DNA from: JBHELG01 sp046263195
GTDB lineage: Bacteria > Actinomycetota > Nitriliruptoria > Nitriliruptorales > JAHWKO01
Assembly: GCA_046263195.1 (NCBI GenBank)
Contig: JBHELG010000039.1
Coordinates: 9,371-73,370 of the forward strand
Direction of reading: 5' to 3'
DNA: 64,000 nt
In this document: piece after piece, positions 1-10,400 of the stretch
Position numbering within the stretch: position 1 is the stretch's first letter
Layout of the letters: every line of letters begins with the position of its first letter
Notes under the pieces: model-generated
What the model was told of the DNA's origin: nothing
Databases searched by the model: none
Seen by the model: the letters and a program-made list of their open reading frames with translations, nothing else
Translations under genes and position numbers: made by a program

Positions 1-480
1 GTACGCGAGGGTGGTGCCAGCGAGCCCACCGCGCTGCTCGCGGATGGTCTGCAGGTCGGCAAGGGCCTGGCAGGGATGCTCGTGGTCGCTGAGAGCGTTG
101 ACGACCGGGACGCTCGCGGCTACCGACAGCTCCGTCAGGCGGTCCTGTGCGAACGTGCGCACGACGAGCGCGTGGACGTAACGGGAGAGAACCTTCGCGG
201 TGTCGGCGATCGTCTCGCCACGACCGAGTTGGAGCTCCTGGGCAGACAGCGGCAGAGGGTTGCCGCCGAGCTCCGACACCGCGACCTGAAACGACACCCG
301 GGTTCGGGTCGACGGTTTCTCGAACACGAGGGCGATGGTGCGCCCCCCGAGCAGTTGCGTGCCTGCCTTGCCCCCGGCGCCCCGTTCGCGCTTGAGGACG
401 TCGGCAAGGTCGAGCAGTCGCACGAGCTCGGCGGCGTCGAGGTCGGCGACGCTGAGGAAATGCCGCAAGTCGGGTTGCAC
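1..480 (-). CDS. argF: Ornithine carbamoyltransferase, N-terminal part (cut by window edge)
   Basis: Transfers the carbamoyl group of carbamoyl phosphate to ornithine, giving citrulline in arginine synthesis. The first 160 residues are in the window. They start at a GTG at 480 with the typical opening [14 protein letters not shown] and carry the carbamoyl-phosphate motif [12 protein letters not shown]. The segment [14 protein letters not shown] (the transcarbamylase HPxQxLxD motif) is close to the left edge. The gene follows argD by 25 bases and closes the visible part of the operon. The C-terminal ornithine-binding domain is outside the window, and argR and argGH would be expected beyond it. 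Confidence 0.93.
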   Translation of the reverse strand, partial: MQPDLRHFLSVADLDAAELVRLLDLADVLKRERGAGGKAGTQLLGGRTIALVFEKPSTRTRVSFQVAVSELGGNPLPLSAQELQLGRGETIADTAKVLSRYVHALVVRTFAQDRLTELSVAASVPVVNALSDHEHPCQALADLQTIREQRGGLAGTTLAY

Positions 481-505
481 GCTTCCGCCGATCAGTCCGC
501 CTCCG

Positions 506-1750
506 CTACGCCACCGGCGTTCCTGTGGGACGGGCCGCTCGAACCGCCTCTAGGGAGGCGGAAAGCGCGGTTACCGCCAACCCGATCTCCTCGTCCGTGA
601 CCGTCAGCGGTGGAGCCAACCGGACGGCGTCAGGCCCGACCGCATTGACGATGAGAAACCGTTGGCGGCAGGCGGCTTCGACCTCCACAGCCACCCCGGC
701 ATCGAGTTCCAGGGCGAGCAGCAATCCCCTTCCCCGCACCCCGCTCGCGTACGGCACCTGTCCGACCAGGTCGAGGAGTCGCGAGGTCAGCGTCTCCCCC
801 GCCGCGTCCGCGGCGGCAACCAGTCCTTCACCCTCCATGACGTCGAGCACAGCGAACGCTGCCGCACAGGACAAGGGGTTGCCGCCGAAGGTGGACGCGT
901 GATCCCCGGGTTGGAAGACGTCCGCGGCGCCACCGCGGGCGACGCAGGCCCCGATGGGCAGGCCATTCCCGAGCGCCTTCGCGATGGTCACCACATCGGG
1001 GGTTACCGGGGTGTGCTGCCAGGCGAACCACTTGCCAGTTCGGCCCATGCCCGTCTGCACCTCGTCGATGATGAGCAGCGCTCCGTGGCGGTCGCAGGAC
1101 TCCCTGGCCGCGACGAGCACGGCGTCGGATACCGGACGCACGCCTCCCTCACCCTGGACCACTTCGAGCAGGACGGCGCAGGTGTCTTCACCCACGGCCG
1201 CGCGCAACGCCTCCGGGCTGTCGAAGGCGACGTGGTCGACGTAGCCCGCGAGAGGTTCGAACGGCTCATGCTTCGCCAGCTGACCGGTCGCCTCGAGCGT
1301 TGCGAGGGTGCGGCCATGAAAGGACCCCTCGAGGGTCACGACCCGGTACTTCCCGGGATGTCGCTCACGTCCGTGGCGACGAGCCAGCTTGATCGCGGCC
1401 TCGTTCGCCTCGGCCCCGCTGTTGCAGAGGAAGGCCTTGCCGTCGGGCCAGCCGAGGACGTCAGCGAGCCGCTCCGCCAGAGCGACCGCCGGCTCGGTGA
1501 GGAAGAGGTTCGAGGTGTGCATGAGCGTCGCGGCCTGTCTGGTGACGGCCGCAGAGACCGCAGGATGGGCATGACCGAGGCTCGTCACCCCCAGCCCGCA
1601 GAGAAAGTCGAGGTACGCCCGCCCCTCGGCGTCGAACAGAGCGGAACCCTGGCCGCGAACGAATGCGAGCGGCGGCAGCCGATAGGTCGGGAGGCCGTGC
1701 TTGGCCCAGCGGGCCTGCAAGTCGGCGAGGTGAGCGGCGGCGTCCGCCAC
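506..1750 (-). CDS. argD: Acetylornithine aminotransferase
   Basis: PLP-dependent class III aminotransferase that converts N-acetylglutamate semialdehyde to N-acetylornithine. The 414 residues are a normal length for the family. [17 protein letters not shown] near the N-terminus, [15 protein letters not shown] (Asp contacting the PLP pyridine nitrogen) and the Schiff-base lysine in [14 protein letters not shown] are all present, followed by [13 protein letters not shown]. It sits between argB and argF, only 11 bases from argB, so it is part of the arg operon. Some ArgD enzymes also act on succinyl-diaminopimelate, and the sequence alone does not exclude that second role. Confidence 0.95.
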   Translation of the reverse strand: MADAAAHLADLQARWAKHGLPTYRLPPLAFVRGQGSALFDAEGRAYLDFLCGLGVTSLGHAHPAVSAAVTRQAATLMHTSNLFLTEPAVALAERLADVLGWPDGKAFLCNSGAEANEAAIKLARRHGRERHPGKYRVVTLEGSFHGRTLATLEATGQLAKHEPFEPLAGYVDHVAFDSPEALRAAVGEDTCAVLLEVVQGEGGVRPVSDAVLVAARESCDRHGALLIIDEVQTGMGRTGKWFAWQHTPVTPDVVTIAKALGNGLPIGACVARGGAADVFQPGDHASTFGGNPLSCAAAFAVLDVMEGEGLVAAADAAGETLTSRLLDLVGQVPYASGVRGRGLLLALELDAGVAVEVEAACRQRFLIVNAVGPDAVRLAPPLTVTDEEIGLAVTALSASLEAVRAARPTGTPVA

Positions 1751-1761
1751 ACGAGCTCCGA

Positions 1762-2736
1762 TCAGTCAGGGTGTCCGGGGCGCGGCCAGGCTCCGCGGTG
1801 GGGACCGGGCCCGCGCCAGTCGCCGGTGCCGTTCGTCGTGAGCCCGGCGGTGATCATGGTCCCGACCCCCTCGTCGGTGAAGATCTCCAAGAGGATCGCA
1901 TGGAGCACGCGGCCGTCGATGATGTGCGCGCGAGGGACGCCGTCCTTCAGCGCCGCCACGATAGAAGTAACCTTCGGACGCATCCCCGCTCCGACCTCGC
2001 CTGAGGCGAGCATCGCCTCGAGCTCGTCGAGTCTCACCTCGCTCAGCAGGGAAGAGTCGTCACGCACGTCCCGGTACAAGCCGGCGACGTCCGTCAGGTA
2101 GACGAGCTTTGCCGCGCCGAGCGCGGCGGCGATGGCCCCGGCCGCAAGGTCAGCGTTTACGTTGCGGTCGACTCCGTCGCGGTCGCGACCCACGGTTGCT
2201 ACCACCGGCAGGAAGCCGTCGGCGAGCAACCGGCGCACCAACGTCGGGTCGACGTCCTCGACCTCGCCCACCCGGCCGAGGTCCTCCCCCCCAGGCCCTC
2301 GGGCTGGCCTCAACGTCAGGAGCTTGCCGTCGGTCCCCGCCAGCCCGACCACCGGTGCGCCCGCAGCCTGGACGAGGCCGACGAGTTCCGGGTTGATCCG
2401 TCCCAGTAGGACCATTCGGACGACATCCATGGTCGCTTCGTCGGTGACCCGCATCCCACCGACGAAGGTCGTGGGCAGTCCGAGCCGGCCGGAGACCTCG
2501 CTTATCTGCGGGCCGCCCCCATGGACCACGACCGGGCGCAGCCCGACGAAGTGGAGAAGCGCCACGTCTGCGGCAAAGGAGCGCTTCAGGTCTTCGTCAC
2601 TCATGGCGCTCCCGCCATACTTGATCACGACCGTCTCGCCGTGGAAGCGGGTGATCCATGGCAGCGCCTCGCGCAGCACCGCAGCCTTCGCTTGGGCGGT
2701 GCTCGCGAGGATGTTGGGGGGGGTGACCGCTGCCAT
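1762..2736 (-). CDS. argB: Acetylglutamate kinase
   Basis: Phosphorylates N-acetylglutamate, usually the feedback-regulated step of arginine synthesis. The amino acid kinase fold is shown by VVIKYGGSAM near the N-terminus, VVVHGGGPQI, and DRNVNADLAAGAIAAAL. The ATG at 2736 is chosen because AAGGAGG lies just upstream; the open frame continues much further upstream but only as a shadow of argJ. At 324 residues it is slightly longer than usual, because about 20 residues rich in Gly, Pro and Arg follow the normal end (VGTMITAG). The C-terminal extension looks non-conserved. Confidence 0.95.
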   Translation of the reverse strand: MAAVTPPNILASTAQAKAAVLREALPWITRFHGETVVIKYGGSAMSDEDLKRSFAADVALLHFVGLRPVVVHGGGPQISEVSGRLGLPTTFVGGMRVTDEATMDVVRMVLLGRINPELVGLVQAAGAPVVGLAGTDGKLLTLRPARGPGGEDLGRVGEVEDVDPTLVRRLLADGFLPVVATVGRDRDGVDRNVNADLAAGAIAAALGAAKLVYLTDVAGLYRDVRDDSSLLSEVRLDELEAMLASGEVGAGMRPKVTSIVAALKDGVPRAHIIDGRVLHAILLEIFTDEGVGTMITAGLTTNGTGDWRGPGPHRGAWPRPGHPD

Positions 2737-2789
2737 CGACCGTCCTCCTTTGGCTGCTTCCATTCGCCGTCGCACCGCGTTCGCGGGCG

Positions 2790-4043
2790 TCACGTCGTGT
2801 AATAGGCGTTCTCGGCGACGTAGTTGGGGGTGAGGTCGGCGGTGAGGAAGCTCGCCTCGGCCGGCCCGAGACCAAGGTCGACCGTGACCTCGACGGCTGG
2901 TCCGGCCAGGAGCGCCGCCACCTGCCCCCGGTCGAAGGCGGTGGCGACACCGAAGCGGCAGACCGTGATCGCCTTGCTCGCACCCTGCCCGTCGGGGCCG
3001 GGCGTCCCGCCGATCCCAAACGTCACCGTCACCCGCTCGGGGTCGAATTCGACACCTGACGAGCCCATGGCGGCGAGGACTCGCCCCCAGTTGGGGTCGG
3101 CGCCGTGGAGGGCAGCACGCACGAGCGTCGAGGACACGATGGCCCTGGCGAGAGCCAGGGCGTCGCCCTCGCGGGTTGCTCCGGTCACTCGGATCTCGGC
3201 GACCTTGGATGTGCCTTCCCCGTCCTCGACCACGGCACGGGCGAGGTGTGCGCACACGGCCTCGAGTGCCTCGCGGAAGGTCGCAAGGGTCGGGGGATGA
3301 GGTTCGCGTCCGTTGGCCAGCACGATGACGGTGTCGTTGGTCGACGGACACATGTCGACGCTGATGCGATTGAAGGTGCGCGCCACGACTTGGCGGACCA
3401 TCGGGCGCAGCACCGCCGGGGTGATCGGCGCGTCGGTGGCGATGACCGCGAGCATGGTCGCCATGGTCGGGGCGATCATGCCCGACCCCTTGGCCATGCC
3501 TCCGATGACGCAGGCACCGGCCGTGTCCTCGACCCGGACCGCCACCTCCTTGGTCCTCGTATCCGTCGTGAGGATCGCGCGGGCAGCGCGTGGCCCCCCG
3601 TCGGATGACAGATCGGCGATGACCGCGGGGATGCCAGCCAGGAGCTTGCTCAGCGGCAACGGCACACCGATGATGCCGGTCGAGCAGACGAGCACATCGG
3701 CGGGGTCGACGTCGAGAGCGCTCGCCACCGCTTCAGTCGTCGTCTCCGCGTCGCGGAGCCCGTTCGGGCCGGTGCACGCGTTCGCGTTGCCGCTGTTCAC
3801 CACCACGGCACGAGCCGAACCGTTCGCGACATGGTGGGCGGTGACGAGACACGGGGCGGCCTTCACGCGGTTCGTCGTTATCGTCGCCGCAGCGGCTGCA
3901 GCGCAGTCGGAGACGACCAGGGCCAGGTCCTCCCGGCCGGAGGCCTTCATGCCGGTAGCCACTCCCCCCGCCCGGAAGCCACGTGCAGCGGCGACGCCCC
4001 CCGTGACAGGGGTGAGGCCGGGATGGTTGCCCGGGTCGAACAT
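2790..4043 (-). CDS. argJ: Bifunctional glutamate N-acetyltransferase / amino-acid acetyltransferase
   Basis: Recycles the acetyl group from N-acetylornithine to glutamate and can also use acetyl-CoA. It is an Ntn-type precursor that cleaves itself before a threonine; the site is clear in KGSGMIAPTMATML, which puts the nucleophile at about Thr193. An ATG at 4079 overlaps the argC stop (ATGA), but the ATG at 4043 has an AAGGAG seven bases upstream and matches the usual start, so I prefer it (417 residues). Having ArgJ here, with no argA in the operon, implies the cyclic acetyl pathway. Confidence 0.94.
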   Translation of the reverse strand: MFDPGNHPGLTPVTGGVAAARGFRAGGVATGMKASGREDLALVVSDCAAAAAATITTNRVKAAPCLVTAHHVANGSARAVVVNSGNANACTGPNGLRDAETTTEAVASALDVDPADVLVCSTGIIGVPLPLSKLLAGIPAVIADLSSDGGPRAARAILTTDTRTKEVAVRVEDTAGACVIGGMAKGSGMIAPTMATMLAVIATDAPITPAVLRPMVRQVVARTFNRISVDMCPSTNDTVIVLANGREPHPPTLATFREALEAVCAHLARAVVEDGEGTSKVAEIRVTGATREGDALALARAIVSSTLVRAALHGADPNWGRVLAAMGSSGVEFDPERVTVTFGIGGTPGPDGQGASKAITVCRFGVATAFDRGQVAALLAGPAVEVTVDLGLGPAEASFLTADLTPNYVAENAYYTT

Positions 4044-4075
4044 GACTGCTCCTTCACCGCGTGGAGCGGTGATGC

Positions 4076-5221
4076 TCATGGGTAGACGCCGACCGCGGTC
4101 AGCCCGAGTGCCTCCTCGAGGCCCAGGAGGAGGTTCGCGTTCTGCAGCGCCTGACCTGCGGCCCCCTTGCCCAGGTTGTCGATCGCGCTCGTGACCACGA
4201 CCCGGTGGGTCCGTTCGTCGACGACGGCGGAGATTTGGCAGCCGTTGCAGCCTGTCAGGGCCTTGGTGTGCGGGAAACGACCCGGCGGCAGCACGCGAAC
4301 GAATGGTTCGCCGGCATAGCGGTCAGCCAAGGCCGCCGTCACCTCAGCGGGCGTGATGTTCTCACGCAGCTGCGCGTAGCACGTGGCCAGGAGCCCTCGT
4401 GCCATGGGGACGAGATGTGGCGTGAACGAGACCGGTCCGAGCTCCCAGCCCCCGAACTCGTCGAGCCAACGCTCGATCTCGATGGTGTGGCGGTGGGTGG
4501 GTGCGCCGTAGGCGGCGACGTCATCATGGACATGCGGGTGGTGCAGGGACTCCTGGAGGCGTCGCCCGGCTCCGGAGGTCCCGGACTTCGCGTCGACGAC
4601 GATCGTGCCGGGCAGTACCAGCTCGGCAAGGGGCAGCAGTGCGAGCAGTGCCGCGGTCGGGTAGCAGCCGGGGTTGGCGACGATGGTGGCGCCCCGGATG
4701 GCAGGCCGGTTCCACTCGCTCAACCCGTAGACGGCCGGGGCGCCTTGGGCGGGCGCGGTCTTGGGTTGCCCGGGGAAGGACTGCAGGCCCGGAGGGCGGG
4801 GACTGACGAGACCGCGGGGGGGACGAGTACGCGACCCGCTCGTGCCACCTGTGCGAGGGGCGAGGTCGGGATGGAGGTGGGACTCGCCGTACCAGACGGC
4901 GAAGTCAGCAGGATCGAGACGGAAGGCGGCGGACAGGTCCACGACCGGGGTTCCCGTCTCGTGCAGGGCCCCTGCCAGCTCCATCGCGGCTGCATGTGGT
5001 GTCGCCAGGAAGATGAGATCACAATCCGCGAGCGCCTCAACCTCGGGTGTGACGAACACCGCGTCGTCGTCGAGGTTCGGGAAGAGTTGGGCCACCGACT
5101 CGCCCACCTGACGGTGTGCGGCCACGACGGCGACTTCGAGGGCGGGATGTCCGCCGAGCAGGCGCAGCAGCTCCGCGCCCCCGTAGCCCGAGGCGCCAAC
5201 TACCCCGACGGTGTGGGCCAT
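4076..5221 (-). CDS. argC: N-acetyl-gamma-glutamyl-phosphate reductase with in-frame repeat insertion
   Basis: NADPH-dependent reduction of acetylglutamyl phosphate to the semialdehyde; first gene of the arg operon. The Rossmann start VGVVGASGYGGAELLRLL and the catalytic cysteine in ANPGCYPTA (about residue 186) are intact. The ATG at 5221 follows GGAAGGA. Between HPDLAPRTGG and GAPAVYGLSEWNRP, roughly residues 124-160, lies an extra Arg/Pro/Gly-rich peptide that normal ArgC lacks. It is encoded by a copy of the dispersed palindromic element, in the orientation opposite to the copies in ribBA and priA. The reading frame is preserved and the rest looks functional. Confidence 0.94.
   Translation of the reverse strand: MAHTVGVVGASGYGGAELLRLLGGHPALEVAVVAAHRQVGESVAQLFPNLDDDAVFVTPEVEALADCDLIFLATPHAAAMELAGALHETGTPVVDLSAAFRLDPADFAVWYGESHLHPDLAPRTGGTSGSRTRPPRGLVSPRPPGLQSFPGQPKTAPAQGAPAVYGLSEWNRPAIRGATIVANPGCYPTAALLALLPLAELVLPGTIVVDAKSGTSGAGRRLQESLHHPHVHDDVAAYGAPTHRHTIEIERWLDEFGGWELGPVSFTPHLVPMARGLLATCYAQLRENITPAEVTAALADRYAGEPFVRVLPPGRFPHTKALTGCNGCQISAVVDERTHRVVVTSAIDNLGKGAAGQALQNANLLLGLEEALGLTAVGVYP
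4748..4822 (+). repeat. Dispersed palindromic element, long form, inside argC
   Basis: Arms GCGGTCTTGG (4755-4764) and GAGACCGC (4808-4815) flank a GC-rich centre with GGCCCGGAGGGCGGGGAC. Its reverse complement lines up with the copies at 25841-25920 (ribBA) and 32143-32224 (priA), sharing CCCCGCCCTCCGGGCCTG. Its length and position match the non-conserved peptide in ArgC, so it is read through in frame. Confidence 0.8.
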
Positions 5222-5393
5222 GACAATCCTTCCCAAGATCCATTCGACGGTTGGATAAACATACAGCATCATGCATCGTTCGGCGAGGGCGCAGAGGACG
5301 GATCGTCCAGGCGAGAGGCGCCGCGGACAGGACGTGCTCCTTGTGCACGGGGCCGCGCCGGAGCACGCCCCTCAGCCGGGTGATACTGAGTCC
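5222..5393. promoter_or_regulatory. Divergent promoter region between argC and the ABC exporter; possible ArgR site
   Basis: This 172-base spacer separates argC (minus) from the exporter gene (plus). It holds the most AT-rich stretch of the neighbourhood at 5252-5280 (GGATAAACATACAGCATCAT followed by GCATCG), which includes ATGCAT and ATACA half-sites of the kind seen in ARG boxes. The half-sites do not form a clean ARG-box palindrome, so ArgR control is an inference from context. A -10-like TATGTT can be read on the minus strand. Confidence 0.35.
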
Positions 5394-7259
5394 ATGAGCA
5401 TCTACGGCGCATGGCGGGCGTTGGGTTCGCCCCCAACCGACCAGGACGCACGCCTGTCACGCGAGCTGGCCGGGAGGGTATGGCAGTTCGCCCGCCCCTA
5501 CCGGCTGCACATCGCCGGCCTGCTGGCCGCGATCGTCGTGGCCTCCCTGCTCTCCGCGGTCACGCCCCTGTTGTACCGGGCCGTCATCGACGACGCGATC
5601 ATCGGACGACAGCTCCGACTGCTGCACCTGCTGGCCGCCGCCATCCTCACCGTGGCTGCTGGCGGTGCCCTGGCGCAGGTGGCTGCCCGCCTGTTCTCGT
5701 CACGCATCGGAGAACGGGTCGTGTTCGACCTGCGGGTGGCGCTCTTCGATCACGTCCAGCAGCAGCCCGTCGCCTTCTTCGCCCGCACGCAGACCGGTGC
5801 CCTCACCAGCCGCCTCACGACCGACCTCGTGGGGGGCCACAGGGTTTTCACGGAGACCTTGAGCGCGGTGGCCCAGACGGTCCTGGGCGTCGTCGTGACG
5901 CTGGCGGCGATGCTGCTGCTCGACTGGCGCCTGACCTTGCTGGCGCTCGCCATCGCACCGCTGTTCGTAGCGGTCGCGCGCCGCATGCGAGGGCGGCTGC
6001 ATCGGCTGATGGGCGCGCAGCTGGCGGCCAGCGCGGACCTAACGAGCCAGATGACCGAGCGCTTCCAGGTGGGCGGGGCACTGCTGGTGAAGCTGTTCGG
6101 GCGCCCCGACCTCGAGCTGCAGCGGTTCGAACGCAGCGCCGGACGGCTCCGCGACATCGGTGTGGAGACCGCGGTACTGAGCCGCGTCTTCCACGTCGCC
6201 TTCGCGCTCGTGTCGGGCGTGGGAATTGGACTCGTCTACTGGGTCGGTGGTCTGCTGGTGATCTCGGGCAGCGTCTCGCTCGGCACGATCGTGGCCTTCA
6301 CCGCCTACCTCACCCAGCTGTACACGCCGCTGACGATGCTCGCAAATGCGCGGGTTGACCTGGCTGCCGCACTCGTTTCGTTCCAGAGGGTGTTCGAGGT
6401 CCTCGACTTTCCACCGACCATCGTCGAGGCCGACGGCGCCATCGAACTCCGTCGGCCCAAAGGCAGCGTCGAGTTCGAGCATGTCTGGTTCCGCCACCCC
6501 TCCCCCTCGGAGACGACCATCGTCTCCCTCGAGGGCGAGGCCGTCGACAGCGGCTATGACGAGGATGCCTGGGTGCTGTGCGACGTCTCGTTCCGGGTCG
6601 AGCCGGGACGGACGGTGGCCCTGGTTGGCCCGTCAGGGGCCGGCAAGACCACCATCACCATGCTCGTCCCACGCATGTACGACGTCACCCGTGGGGCGGT
6701 TCGTGTGGACGGCCATGACGTCCGGGATCTCACGCTGTCCAGCCTCTCCCGTGCCGTTGGCGTCGTCTCGCAGGACACCCACCTGTTCCACGACAGCGTG
6801 CGGCACAACCTGCTGTACGCCAAACCGGACGCCACCGAGAGCGAGCTCATCGAGGCAGCTCGAGCAGCGCGCATCCACGAGCTCATCGCCTCCCTGCCCG
6901 ACGGCTACGACACGCTGGTCGGGGAACGTGGCTACCGCTTCTCCGGCGGCGAGAAACAGCGGCTGGCCATCGCCCGGTTGCTGCTGCGGGATCCGGCGAT
7001 CGTGCTACTCGACGAGGCCACGGCGCACCTCGACTCGGAATCGGAGGTACTGATCCGACGTGCCCTCGGGGAGGCATTGGCGGGCCGCTCGAGCCTCGTC
7101 ATCGCCCACCGCCTGTCCACGATCGTCGACGCCGATCTGATCCTCGTGCTCGACCGCGGCCGCATCGTCGAGCGCGGGACCCACGAGGAACTTCTCGCTG
7201 CGGGCGGTTTGTATCGCCAGCTCCATCGCATGCAGTTCGACCGCTCGGCGGTGGGTTGA
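5394..7259 (+). CDS. ABC transporter, fused permease and ATPase (exporter type)
   Basis: Half-transporter of the MsbA/LmrA/multidrug exporter family, 621 residues: a six-helix membrane domain (about residues 30-340) followed by the nucleotide-binding domain. Walker A is GPSGAGKTT (about residue 412), the signature is FSGGEKQRLAIARLLL, Walker B is AIVLLDEATAHLD and the switch histidine is in VIAHRLSTI. The start at ATG 5394 precedes SIYGAWRALG; the longer upstream reading frame lacks conservation. The NBD has an acidic insert (LEGEAVDSGYDEDAW) before the strand leading to Walker A. Substrate is unknown; a drug or lipid is typical of the family. It is the only plus-strand gene here and is transcribed away from the arg operon. 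Confidence 0.9.
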   Translation: MSIYGAWRALGSPPTDQDARLSRELAGRVWQFARPYRLHIAGLLAAIVVASLLSAVTPLLYRAVIDDAIIGRQLRLLHLLAAAILTVAAGGALAQVAARLFSSRIGERVVFDLRVALFDHVQQQPVAFFARTQTGALTSRLTTDLVGGHRVFTETLSAVAQTVLGVVVTLAAMLLLDWRLTLLALAIAPLFVAVARRMRGRLHRLMGAQLAASADLTSQMTERFQVGGALLVKLFGRPDLELQRFERSAGRLRDIGVETAVLSRVFHVAFALVSGVGIGLVYWVGGLLVISGSVSLGTIVAFTAYLTQLYTPLTMLANARVDLAAALVSFQRVFEVLDFPPTIVEADGAIELRRPKGSVEFEHVWFRHPSPSETTIVSLEGEAVDSGYDEDAWVLCDVSFRVEPGRTVALVGPSGAGKTTITMLVPRMYDVTRGAVRVDGHDVRDLTLSSLSRAVGVVSQDTHLFHDSVRHNLLYAKPDATESELIEAARAARIHELIASLPDGYDTLVGERGYRFSGGEKQRLAIARLLLRDPAIVLLDEATAHLDSESEVLIRRALGEALAGRSSLVIAHRLSTIVDADLILVLDRGRIVERGTHEELLAAGGLYRQLHRMQFDRSAVG

Positions 7260-7319
7260 GCCCGGGAAAGGGGCGATGGGCGAGAACCGCTCGCGTTTGG
7301 GGCTTTCGGGCCTGACCTG

Positions 7320-7349
7320 GCCAGGGCCCCCGAGAATCGGGGCCCTGGC
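7320..7349. terminator. Bidirectional hairpin between convergent genes
   Basis: CCAGGGCCCC (7321-7330) pairs perfectly with GGGGCCCTGG (7339-7348) around an 8-base loop, with one further G-C pair outside. It lies between the exporter (ends 7259) and the convergent HYR gene (ends 7403). There is no T-run, as is common for actinobacterial terminators. Confidence 0.65.
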
Positions 7350-7402
7350 GGGTTGGGCCATACCTTGGACGAGCTGAGCGTCGGGGGAGCTTTCTCGTCC
7401 AC

Positions 7403-10400
7403 CTACTTGAGCTGGAAGGCAACCGGGTAAGGGTTGCCATCGCTGAGCGTGATCGTCACTCGGTAGCACTTGCCAGCCTGCTTCGGGCTCTGCCAGTTGT
7501 AGACGAACTGGTTCGCCGAGCTGTCGTAGCGCAGGCTGGTCCCACCCGTCGCATATTCGTCGAGGGGGTCGGAAGCACCACCCGTGCAGCTCACGACGGC
7601 CGAGAGGGTCGTCTTGACGATGGCAAGGTCAGAGATGTAACCGTCCTTCTGGTTGGAGACCTGCCACTTCATGGGGGCGGTGGATCCGGCCTTCATGCCG
7701 TTGAGCGAGCTGCGGTCGACCGGTGCGGAGAAGCCGATGAAGTCGAAGCTGACCCTCACCTTGAAGCTCCTGCCGGCCCCGGTGTTGCCCGCCTTGTCCG
7801 TGGCCGAGCAGCTGACGATCGTTTCGCCGGGGGCGAAGGTCGTGCCCGACGCCGGAGAGCAGGTCGGAATGATGTCGCCGTCGACGAGGTCGCTCGCCGT
7901 CGCCGAATAGAACACCGTGGCGCCGCTGGCAGAGGTCGCCATGGCCGCGAGCGACCCGGGAACGTTGACAGCCGGAGCGGTCGTGTCTACCACCGTGACC
8001 TTGAAGCTCTTCGACGCTTCGTTGCCCTTGCTGTCCGACGCCCGGCAGGTCACCTCGGTCGTACCCAGAGGGAAGGTGGATCCCGAACCGGGGAGGCAGG
8101 CGGGGATGACGTCGCCGTCGACGAGGTCGTTCGCTGACGCCGAGTAGTTCACTCTTGCGCCGTCCGCCGAGGTCGCTTCGATCTTCTGGTCGGCCGGGAC
8201 CACGATGGCAGGCGCCGTCGTGTCGATGACCGTGATCGTGAAGCTACTGGCAGCCTCGTTGCCCGCCCGGTCGACGGCGGAGCACGTCACCGCGCTGTCG
8301 CCGATGTGGAACGTGTTCCCAGAGGCAGGGGTGCAGCTGACCTCGATGGCACCCTCGACGAGGTCCACCGCTGAAGCGGAGTAGCTCGCGGCAGCCCCGT
8401 CGGGCCCGGCCGCCTCGACCGCGAAGTCAGCGGGAACGGTGACCTCGGGGGCCGTCGTGTCGACGACCTTGATCACGAAAGCGCTGTAGCCGGTGTTGCC
8501 TGCGGCGTCCCTTGCCGAGCAGGTGACCATGTTGTCGCCGAGGACGAAGGTGTCGCCGGAGCTGCGGTCGCAGGAGACCGTCACGGCCCCGTCGACCACG
8601 TCCGTGGCGGACGTGCCCGTCCACGTGGCCTTGGCTCCGTCGGGCCCCGTCGCTTCGAGAATCTGGTCGGCGGGCACGATCACGTGGGGGGCGGTCTCGT
8701 CCTGGACGCTGATGGTGAAGGCGTTCGTACCTTCGTTGCCCGCAGCATCCTGGGATGAGCACGTCACCTTCGTCGTCCCGAGGGGAAATGTGTCTCCTGC
8801 TTTGGCGTCGCAGTTGGCCGGGAGCAGCCCGTCGACCACGTCGAGGGCCGAAACCCCGCTCCAGGAGACGTTGGCTCCATCCGCCGAAGTCGCTTCGGCT
8901 TCGATGTTGTCCGGCACGCTCACCTCCGGTGGCGTCGTGTCCACGACCTCGACCGTGAAACTCATCTCAGCGGCGTTGCCCCGCAGATCCCCGGTCGAGC
9001 ATGTCACGATGTTGTGGCCGAGGGAGAAGGTCGATCCTGAGGCAGGAGAGCACACGACCGGGCGGGAGCCGTCGACGATGTCGAGGGCGCTCGGCGGGGT
9101 GTAGCTGGCTCGGGCGCCCCCGGGGCCGGTGGCCTCGATGACCTGGTCACCGGGCAGATCTGTCAACAGGGGAGGCGTCGTGTCGGACACGGTTATCTTG
9201 AAGCTGCCCGAGGCGTTGTTGCCCGTGTTGTCGCTGGCCGAGCAGTTGACCGTGGTCGTTGCGATCTCGAAGGTTCCCCCCGAGGTTGGCGTGCACTCCA
9301 CCGGGACGTTGCCGTCGACGAGGTCGCTGGCAGAGGCGGCAAAGGTGATGTCCGCCCCGGCCGTCTTCGTCGCCTCCTCAGTGATGTCCAGAGGCAGCGT
9401 GAGGGCGGGCGCCGTCGTGTCCTTGACCGTCACCTTGAAGCTGTTGTTGGCCCGGTTGCCCTTTGCGTCGATCGCGGAGCAACTCACCGTCGTGTCACCG
9501 ACTGCGAAGCTGGAACCGGACGGGTAGTCGCAGACGACATCACGGTCGCCGCTGACCAGGTCGAAGGCATTCGCGCTGTAGACGACGGCGGTCTCAGGGC
9601 CTTCAGCCTCGGTGTCGACGTCAGCGGGCAGGGTGAGCGTCGGCGGGGTCGTGTCCTGCACGCTCACGTTAAAGCCTCCATCTGCCCTGTTGCCGGCCTT
9701 GTCGCTGGCCGAGCAGTTCACCGGCGTGTCACCGAGGACGAAGGTGGAGCCCGATGACGGGGCGCAGGTGGGGGTGAGGGCGCCGTCGACGGAGTCGTTC
9801 GCGCTTGCGGTCCACGTCACCGCGGCACCCTGCGACCCCGTCGCTTCGGCGACCCGGTTGGAGGGAAGCGCGAGGATCGGGCTGGTCGTGTCCTGAACCA
9901 TCACGTTGAACTGGCCAACCGCCCTGTTGCCGGCGACATCGGTCGCCGAGCAGTGGACGATGGTCGGTCCCAGCGGGAAGGTCGAGTCCGACGCCGGCGA
10001 GCAGTTCCAACTCGGGGCGGAATCGACGGCGTCGCTTGCGCTCGCCGTGTAGGCGACGGGCGCGCCGGAGGGGCCGGTGGCGTCTGCGGTGATGTCGCCC
10101 GGGAGCGTGAGCGTCGGAGCGGTGGAGTCGACGATCGAGTAGACGGCCGAGGCGAAACCCTCGAGGCCCCCCGCGTCCTTGTAGGAGCAGGATGCGGTCT
10201 GGTTCCCCAGGCCGTAGTTGGAGAGACCACCCGAGATTGCGCTGAGGGTCGCGGGGAAGGTCTTGGCGCCGTCCTCCTTGTCGTCGACGTTGCAGAAGGC
10301 TACGGGCACCGAGCCCTTCTCGTAGCTCGCGCCGTGGACGACGCCCGAGATGGAAAGGGTGGGCGCCGTGTTGCGCCTCACGACCTTGAGGATGAAGGTC

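Noticed and set aside
662..2101. Long plus-strand frame opposite argD and argB
   Set aside because: Both minus-strand genes are fully supported by motifs; the plus frame is an antisense artefact of high GC at third positions.
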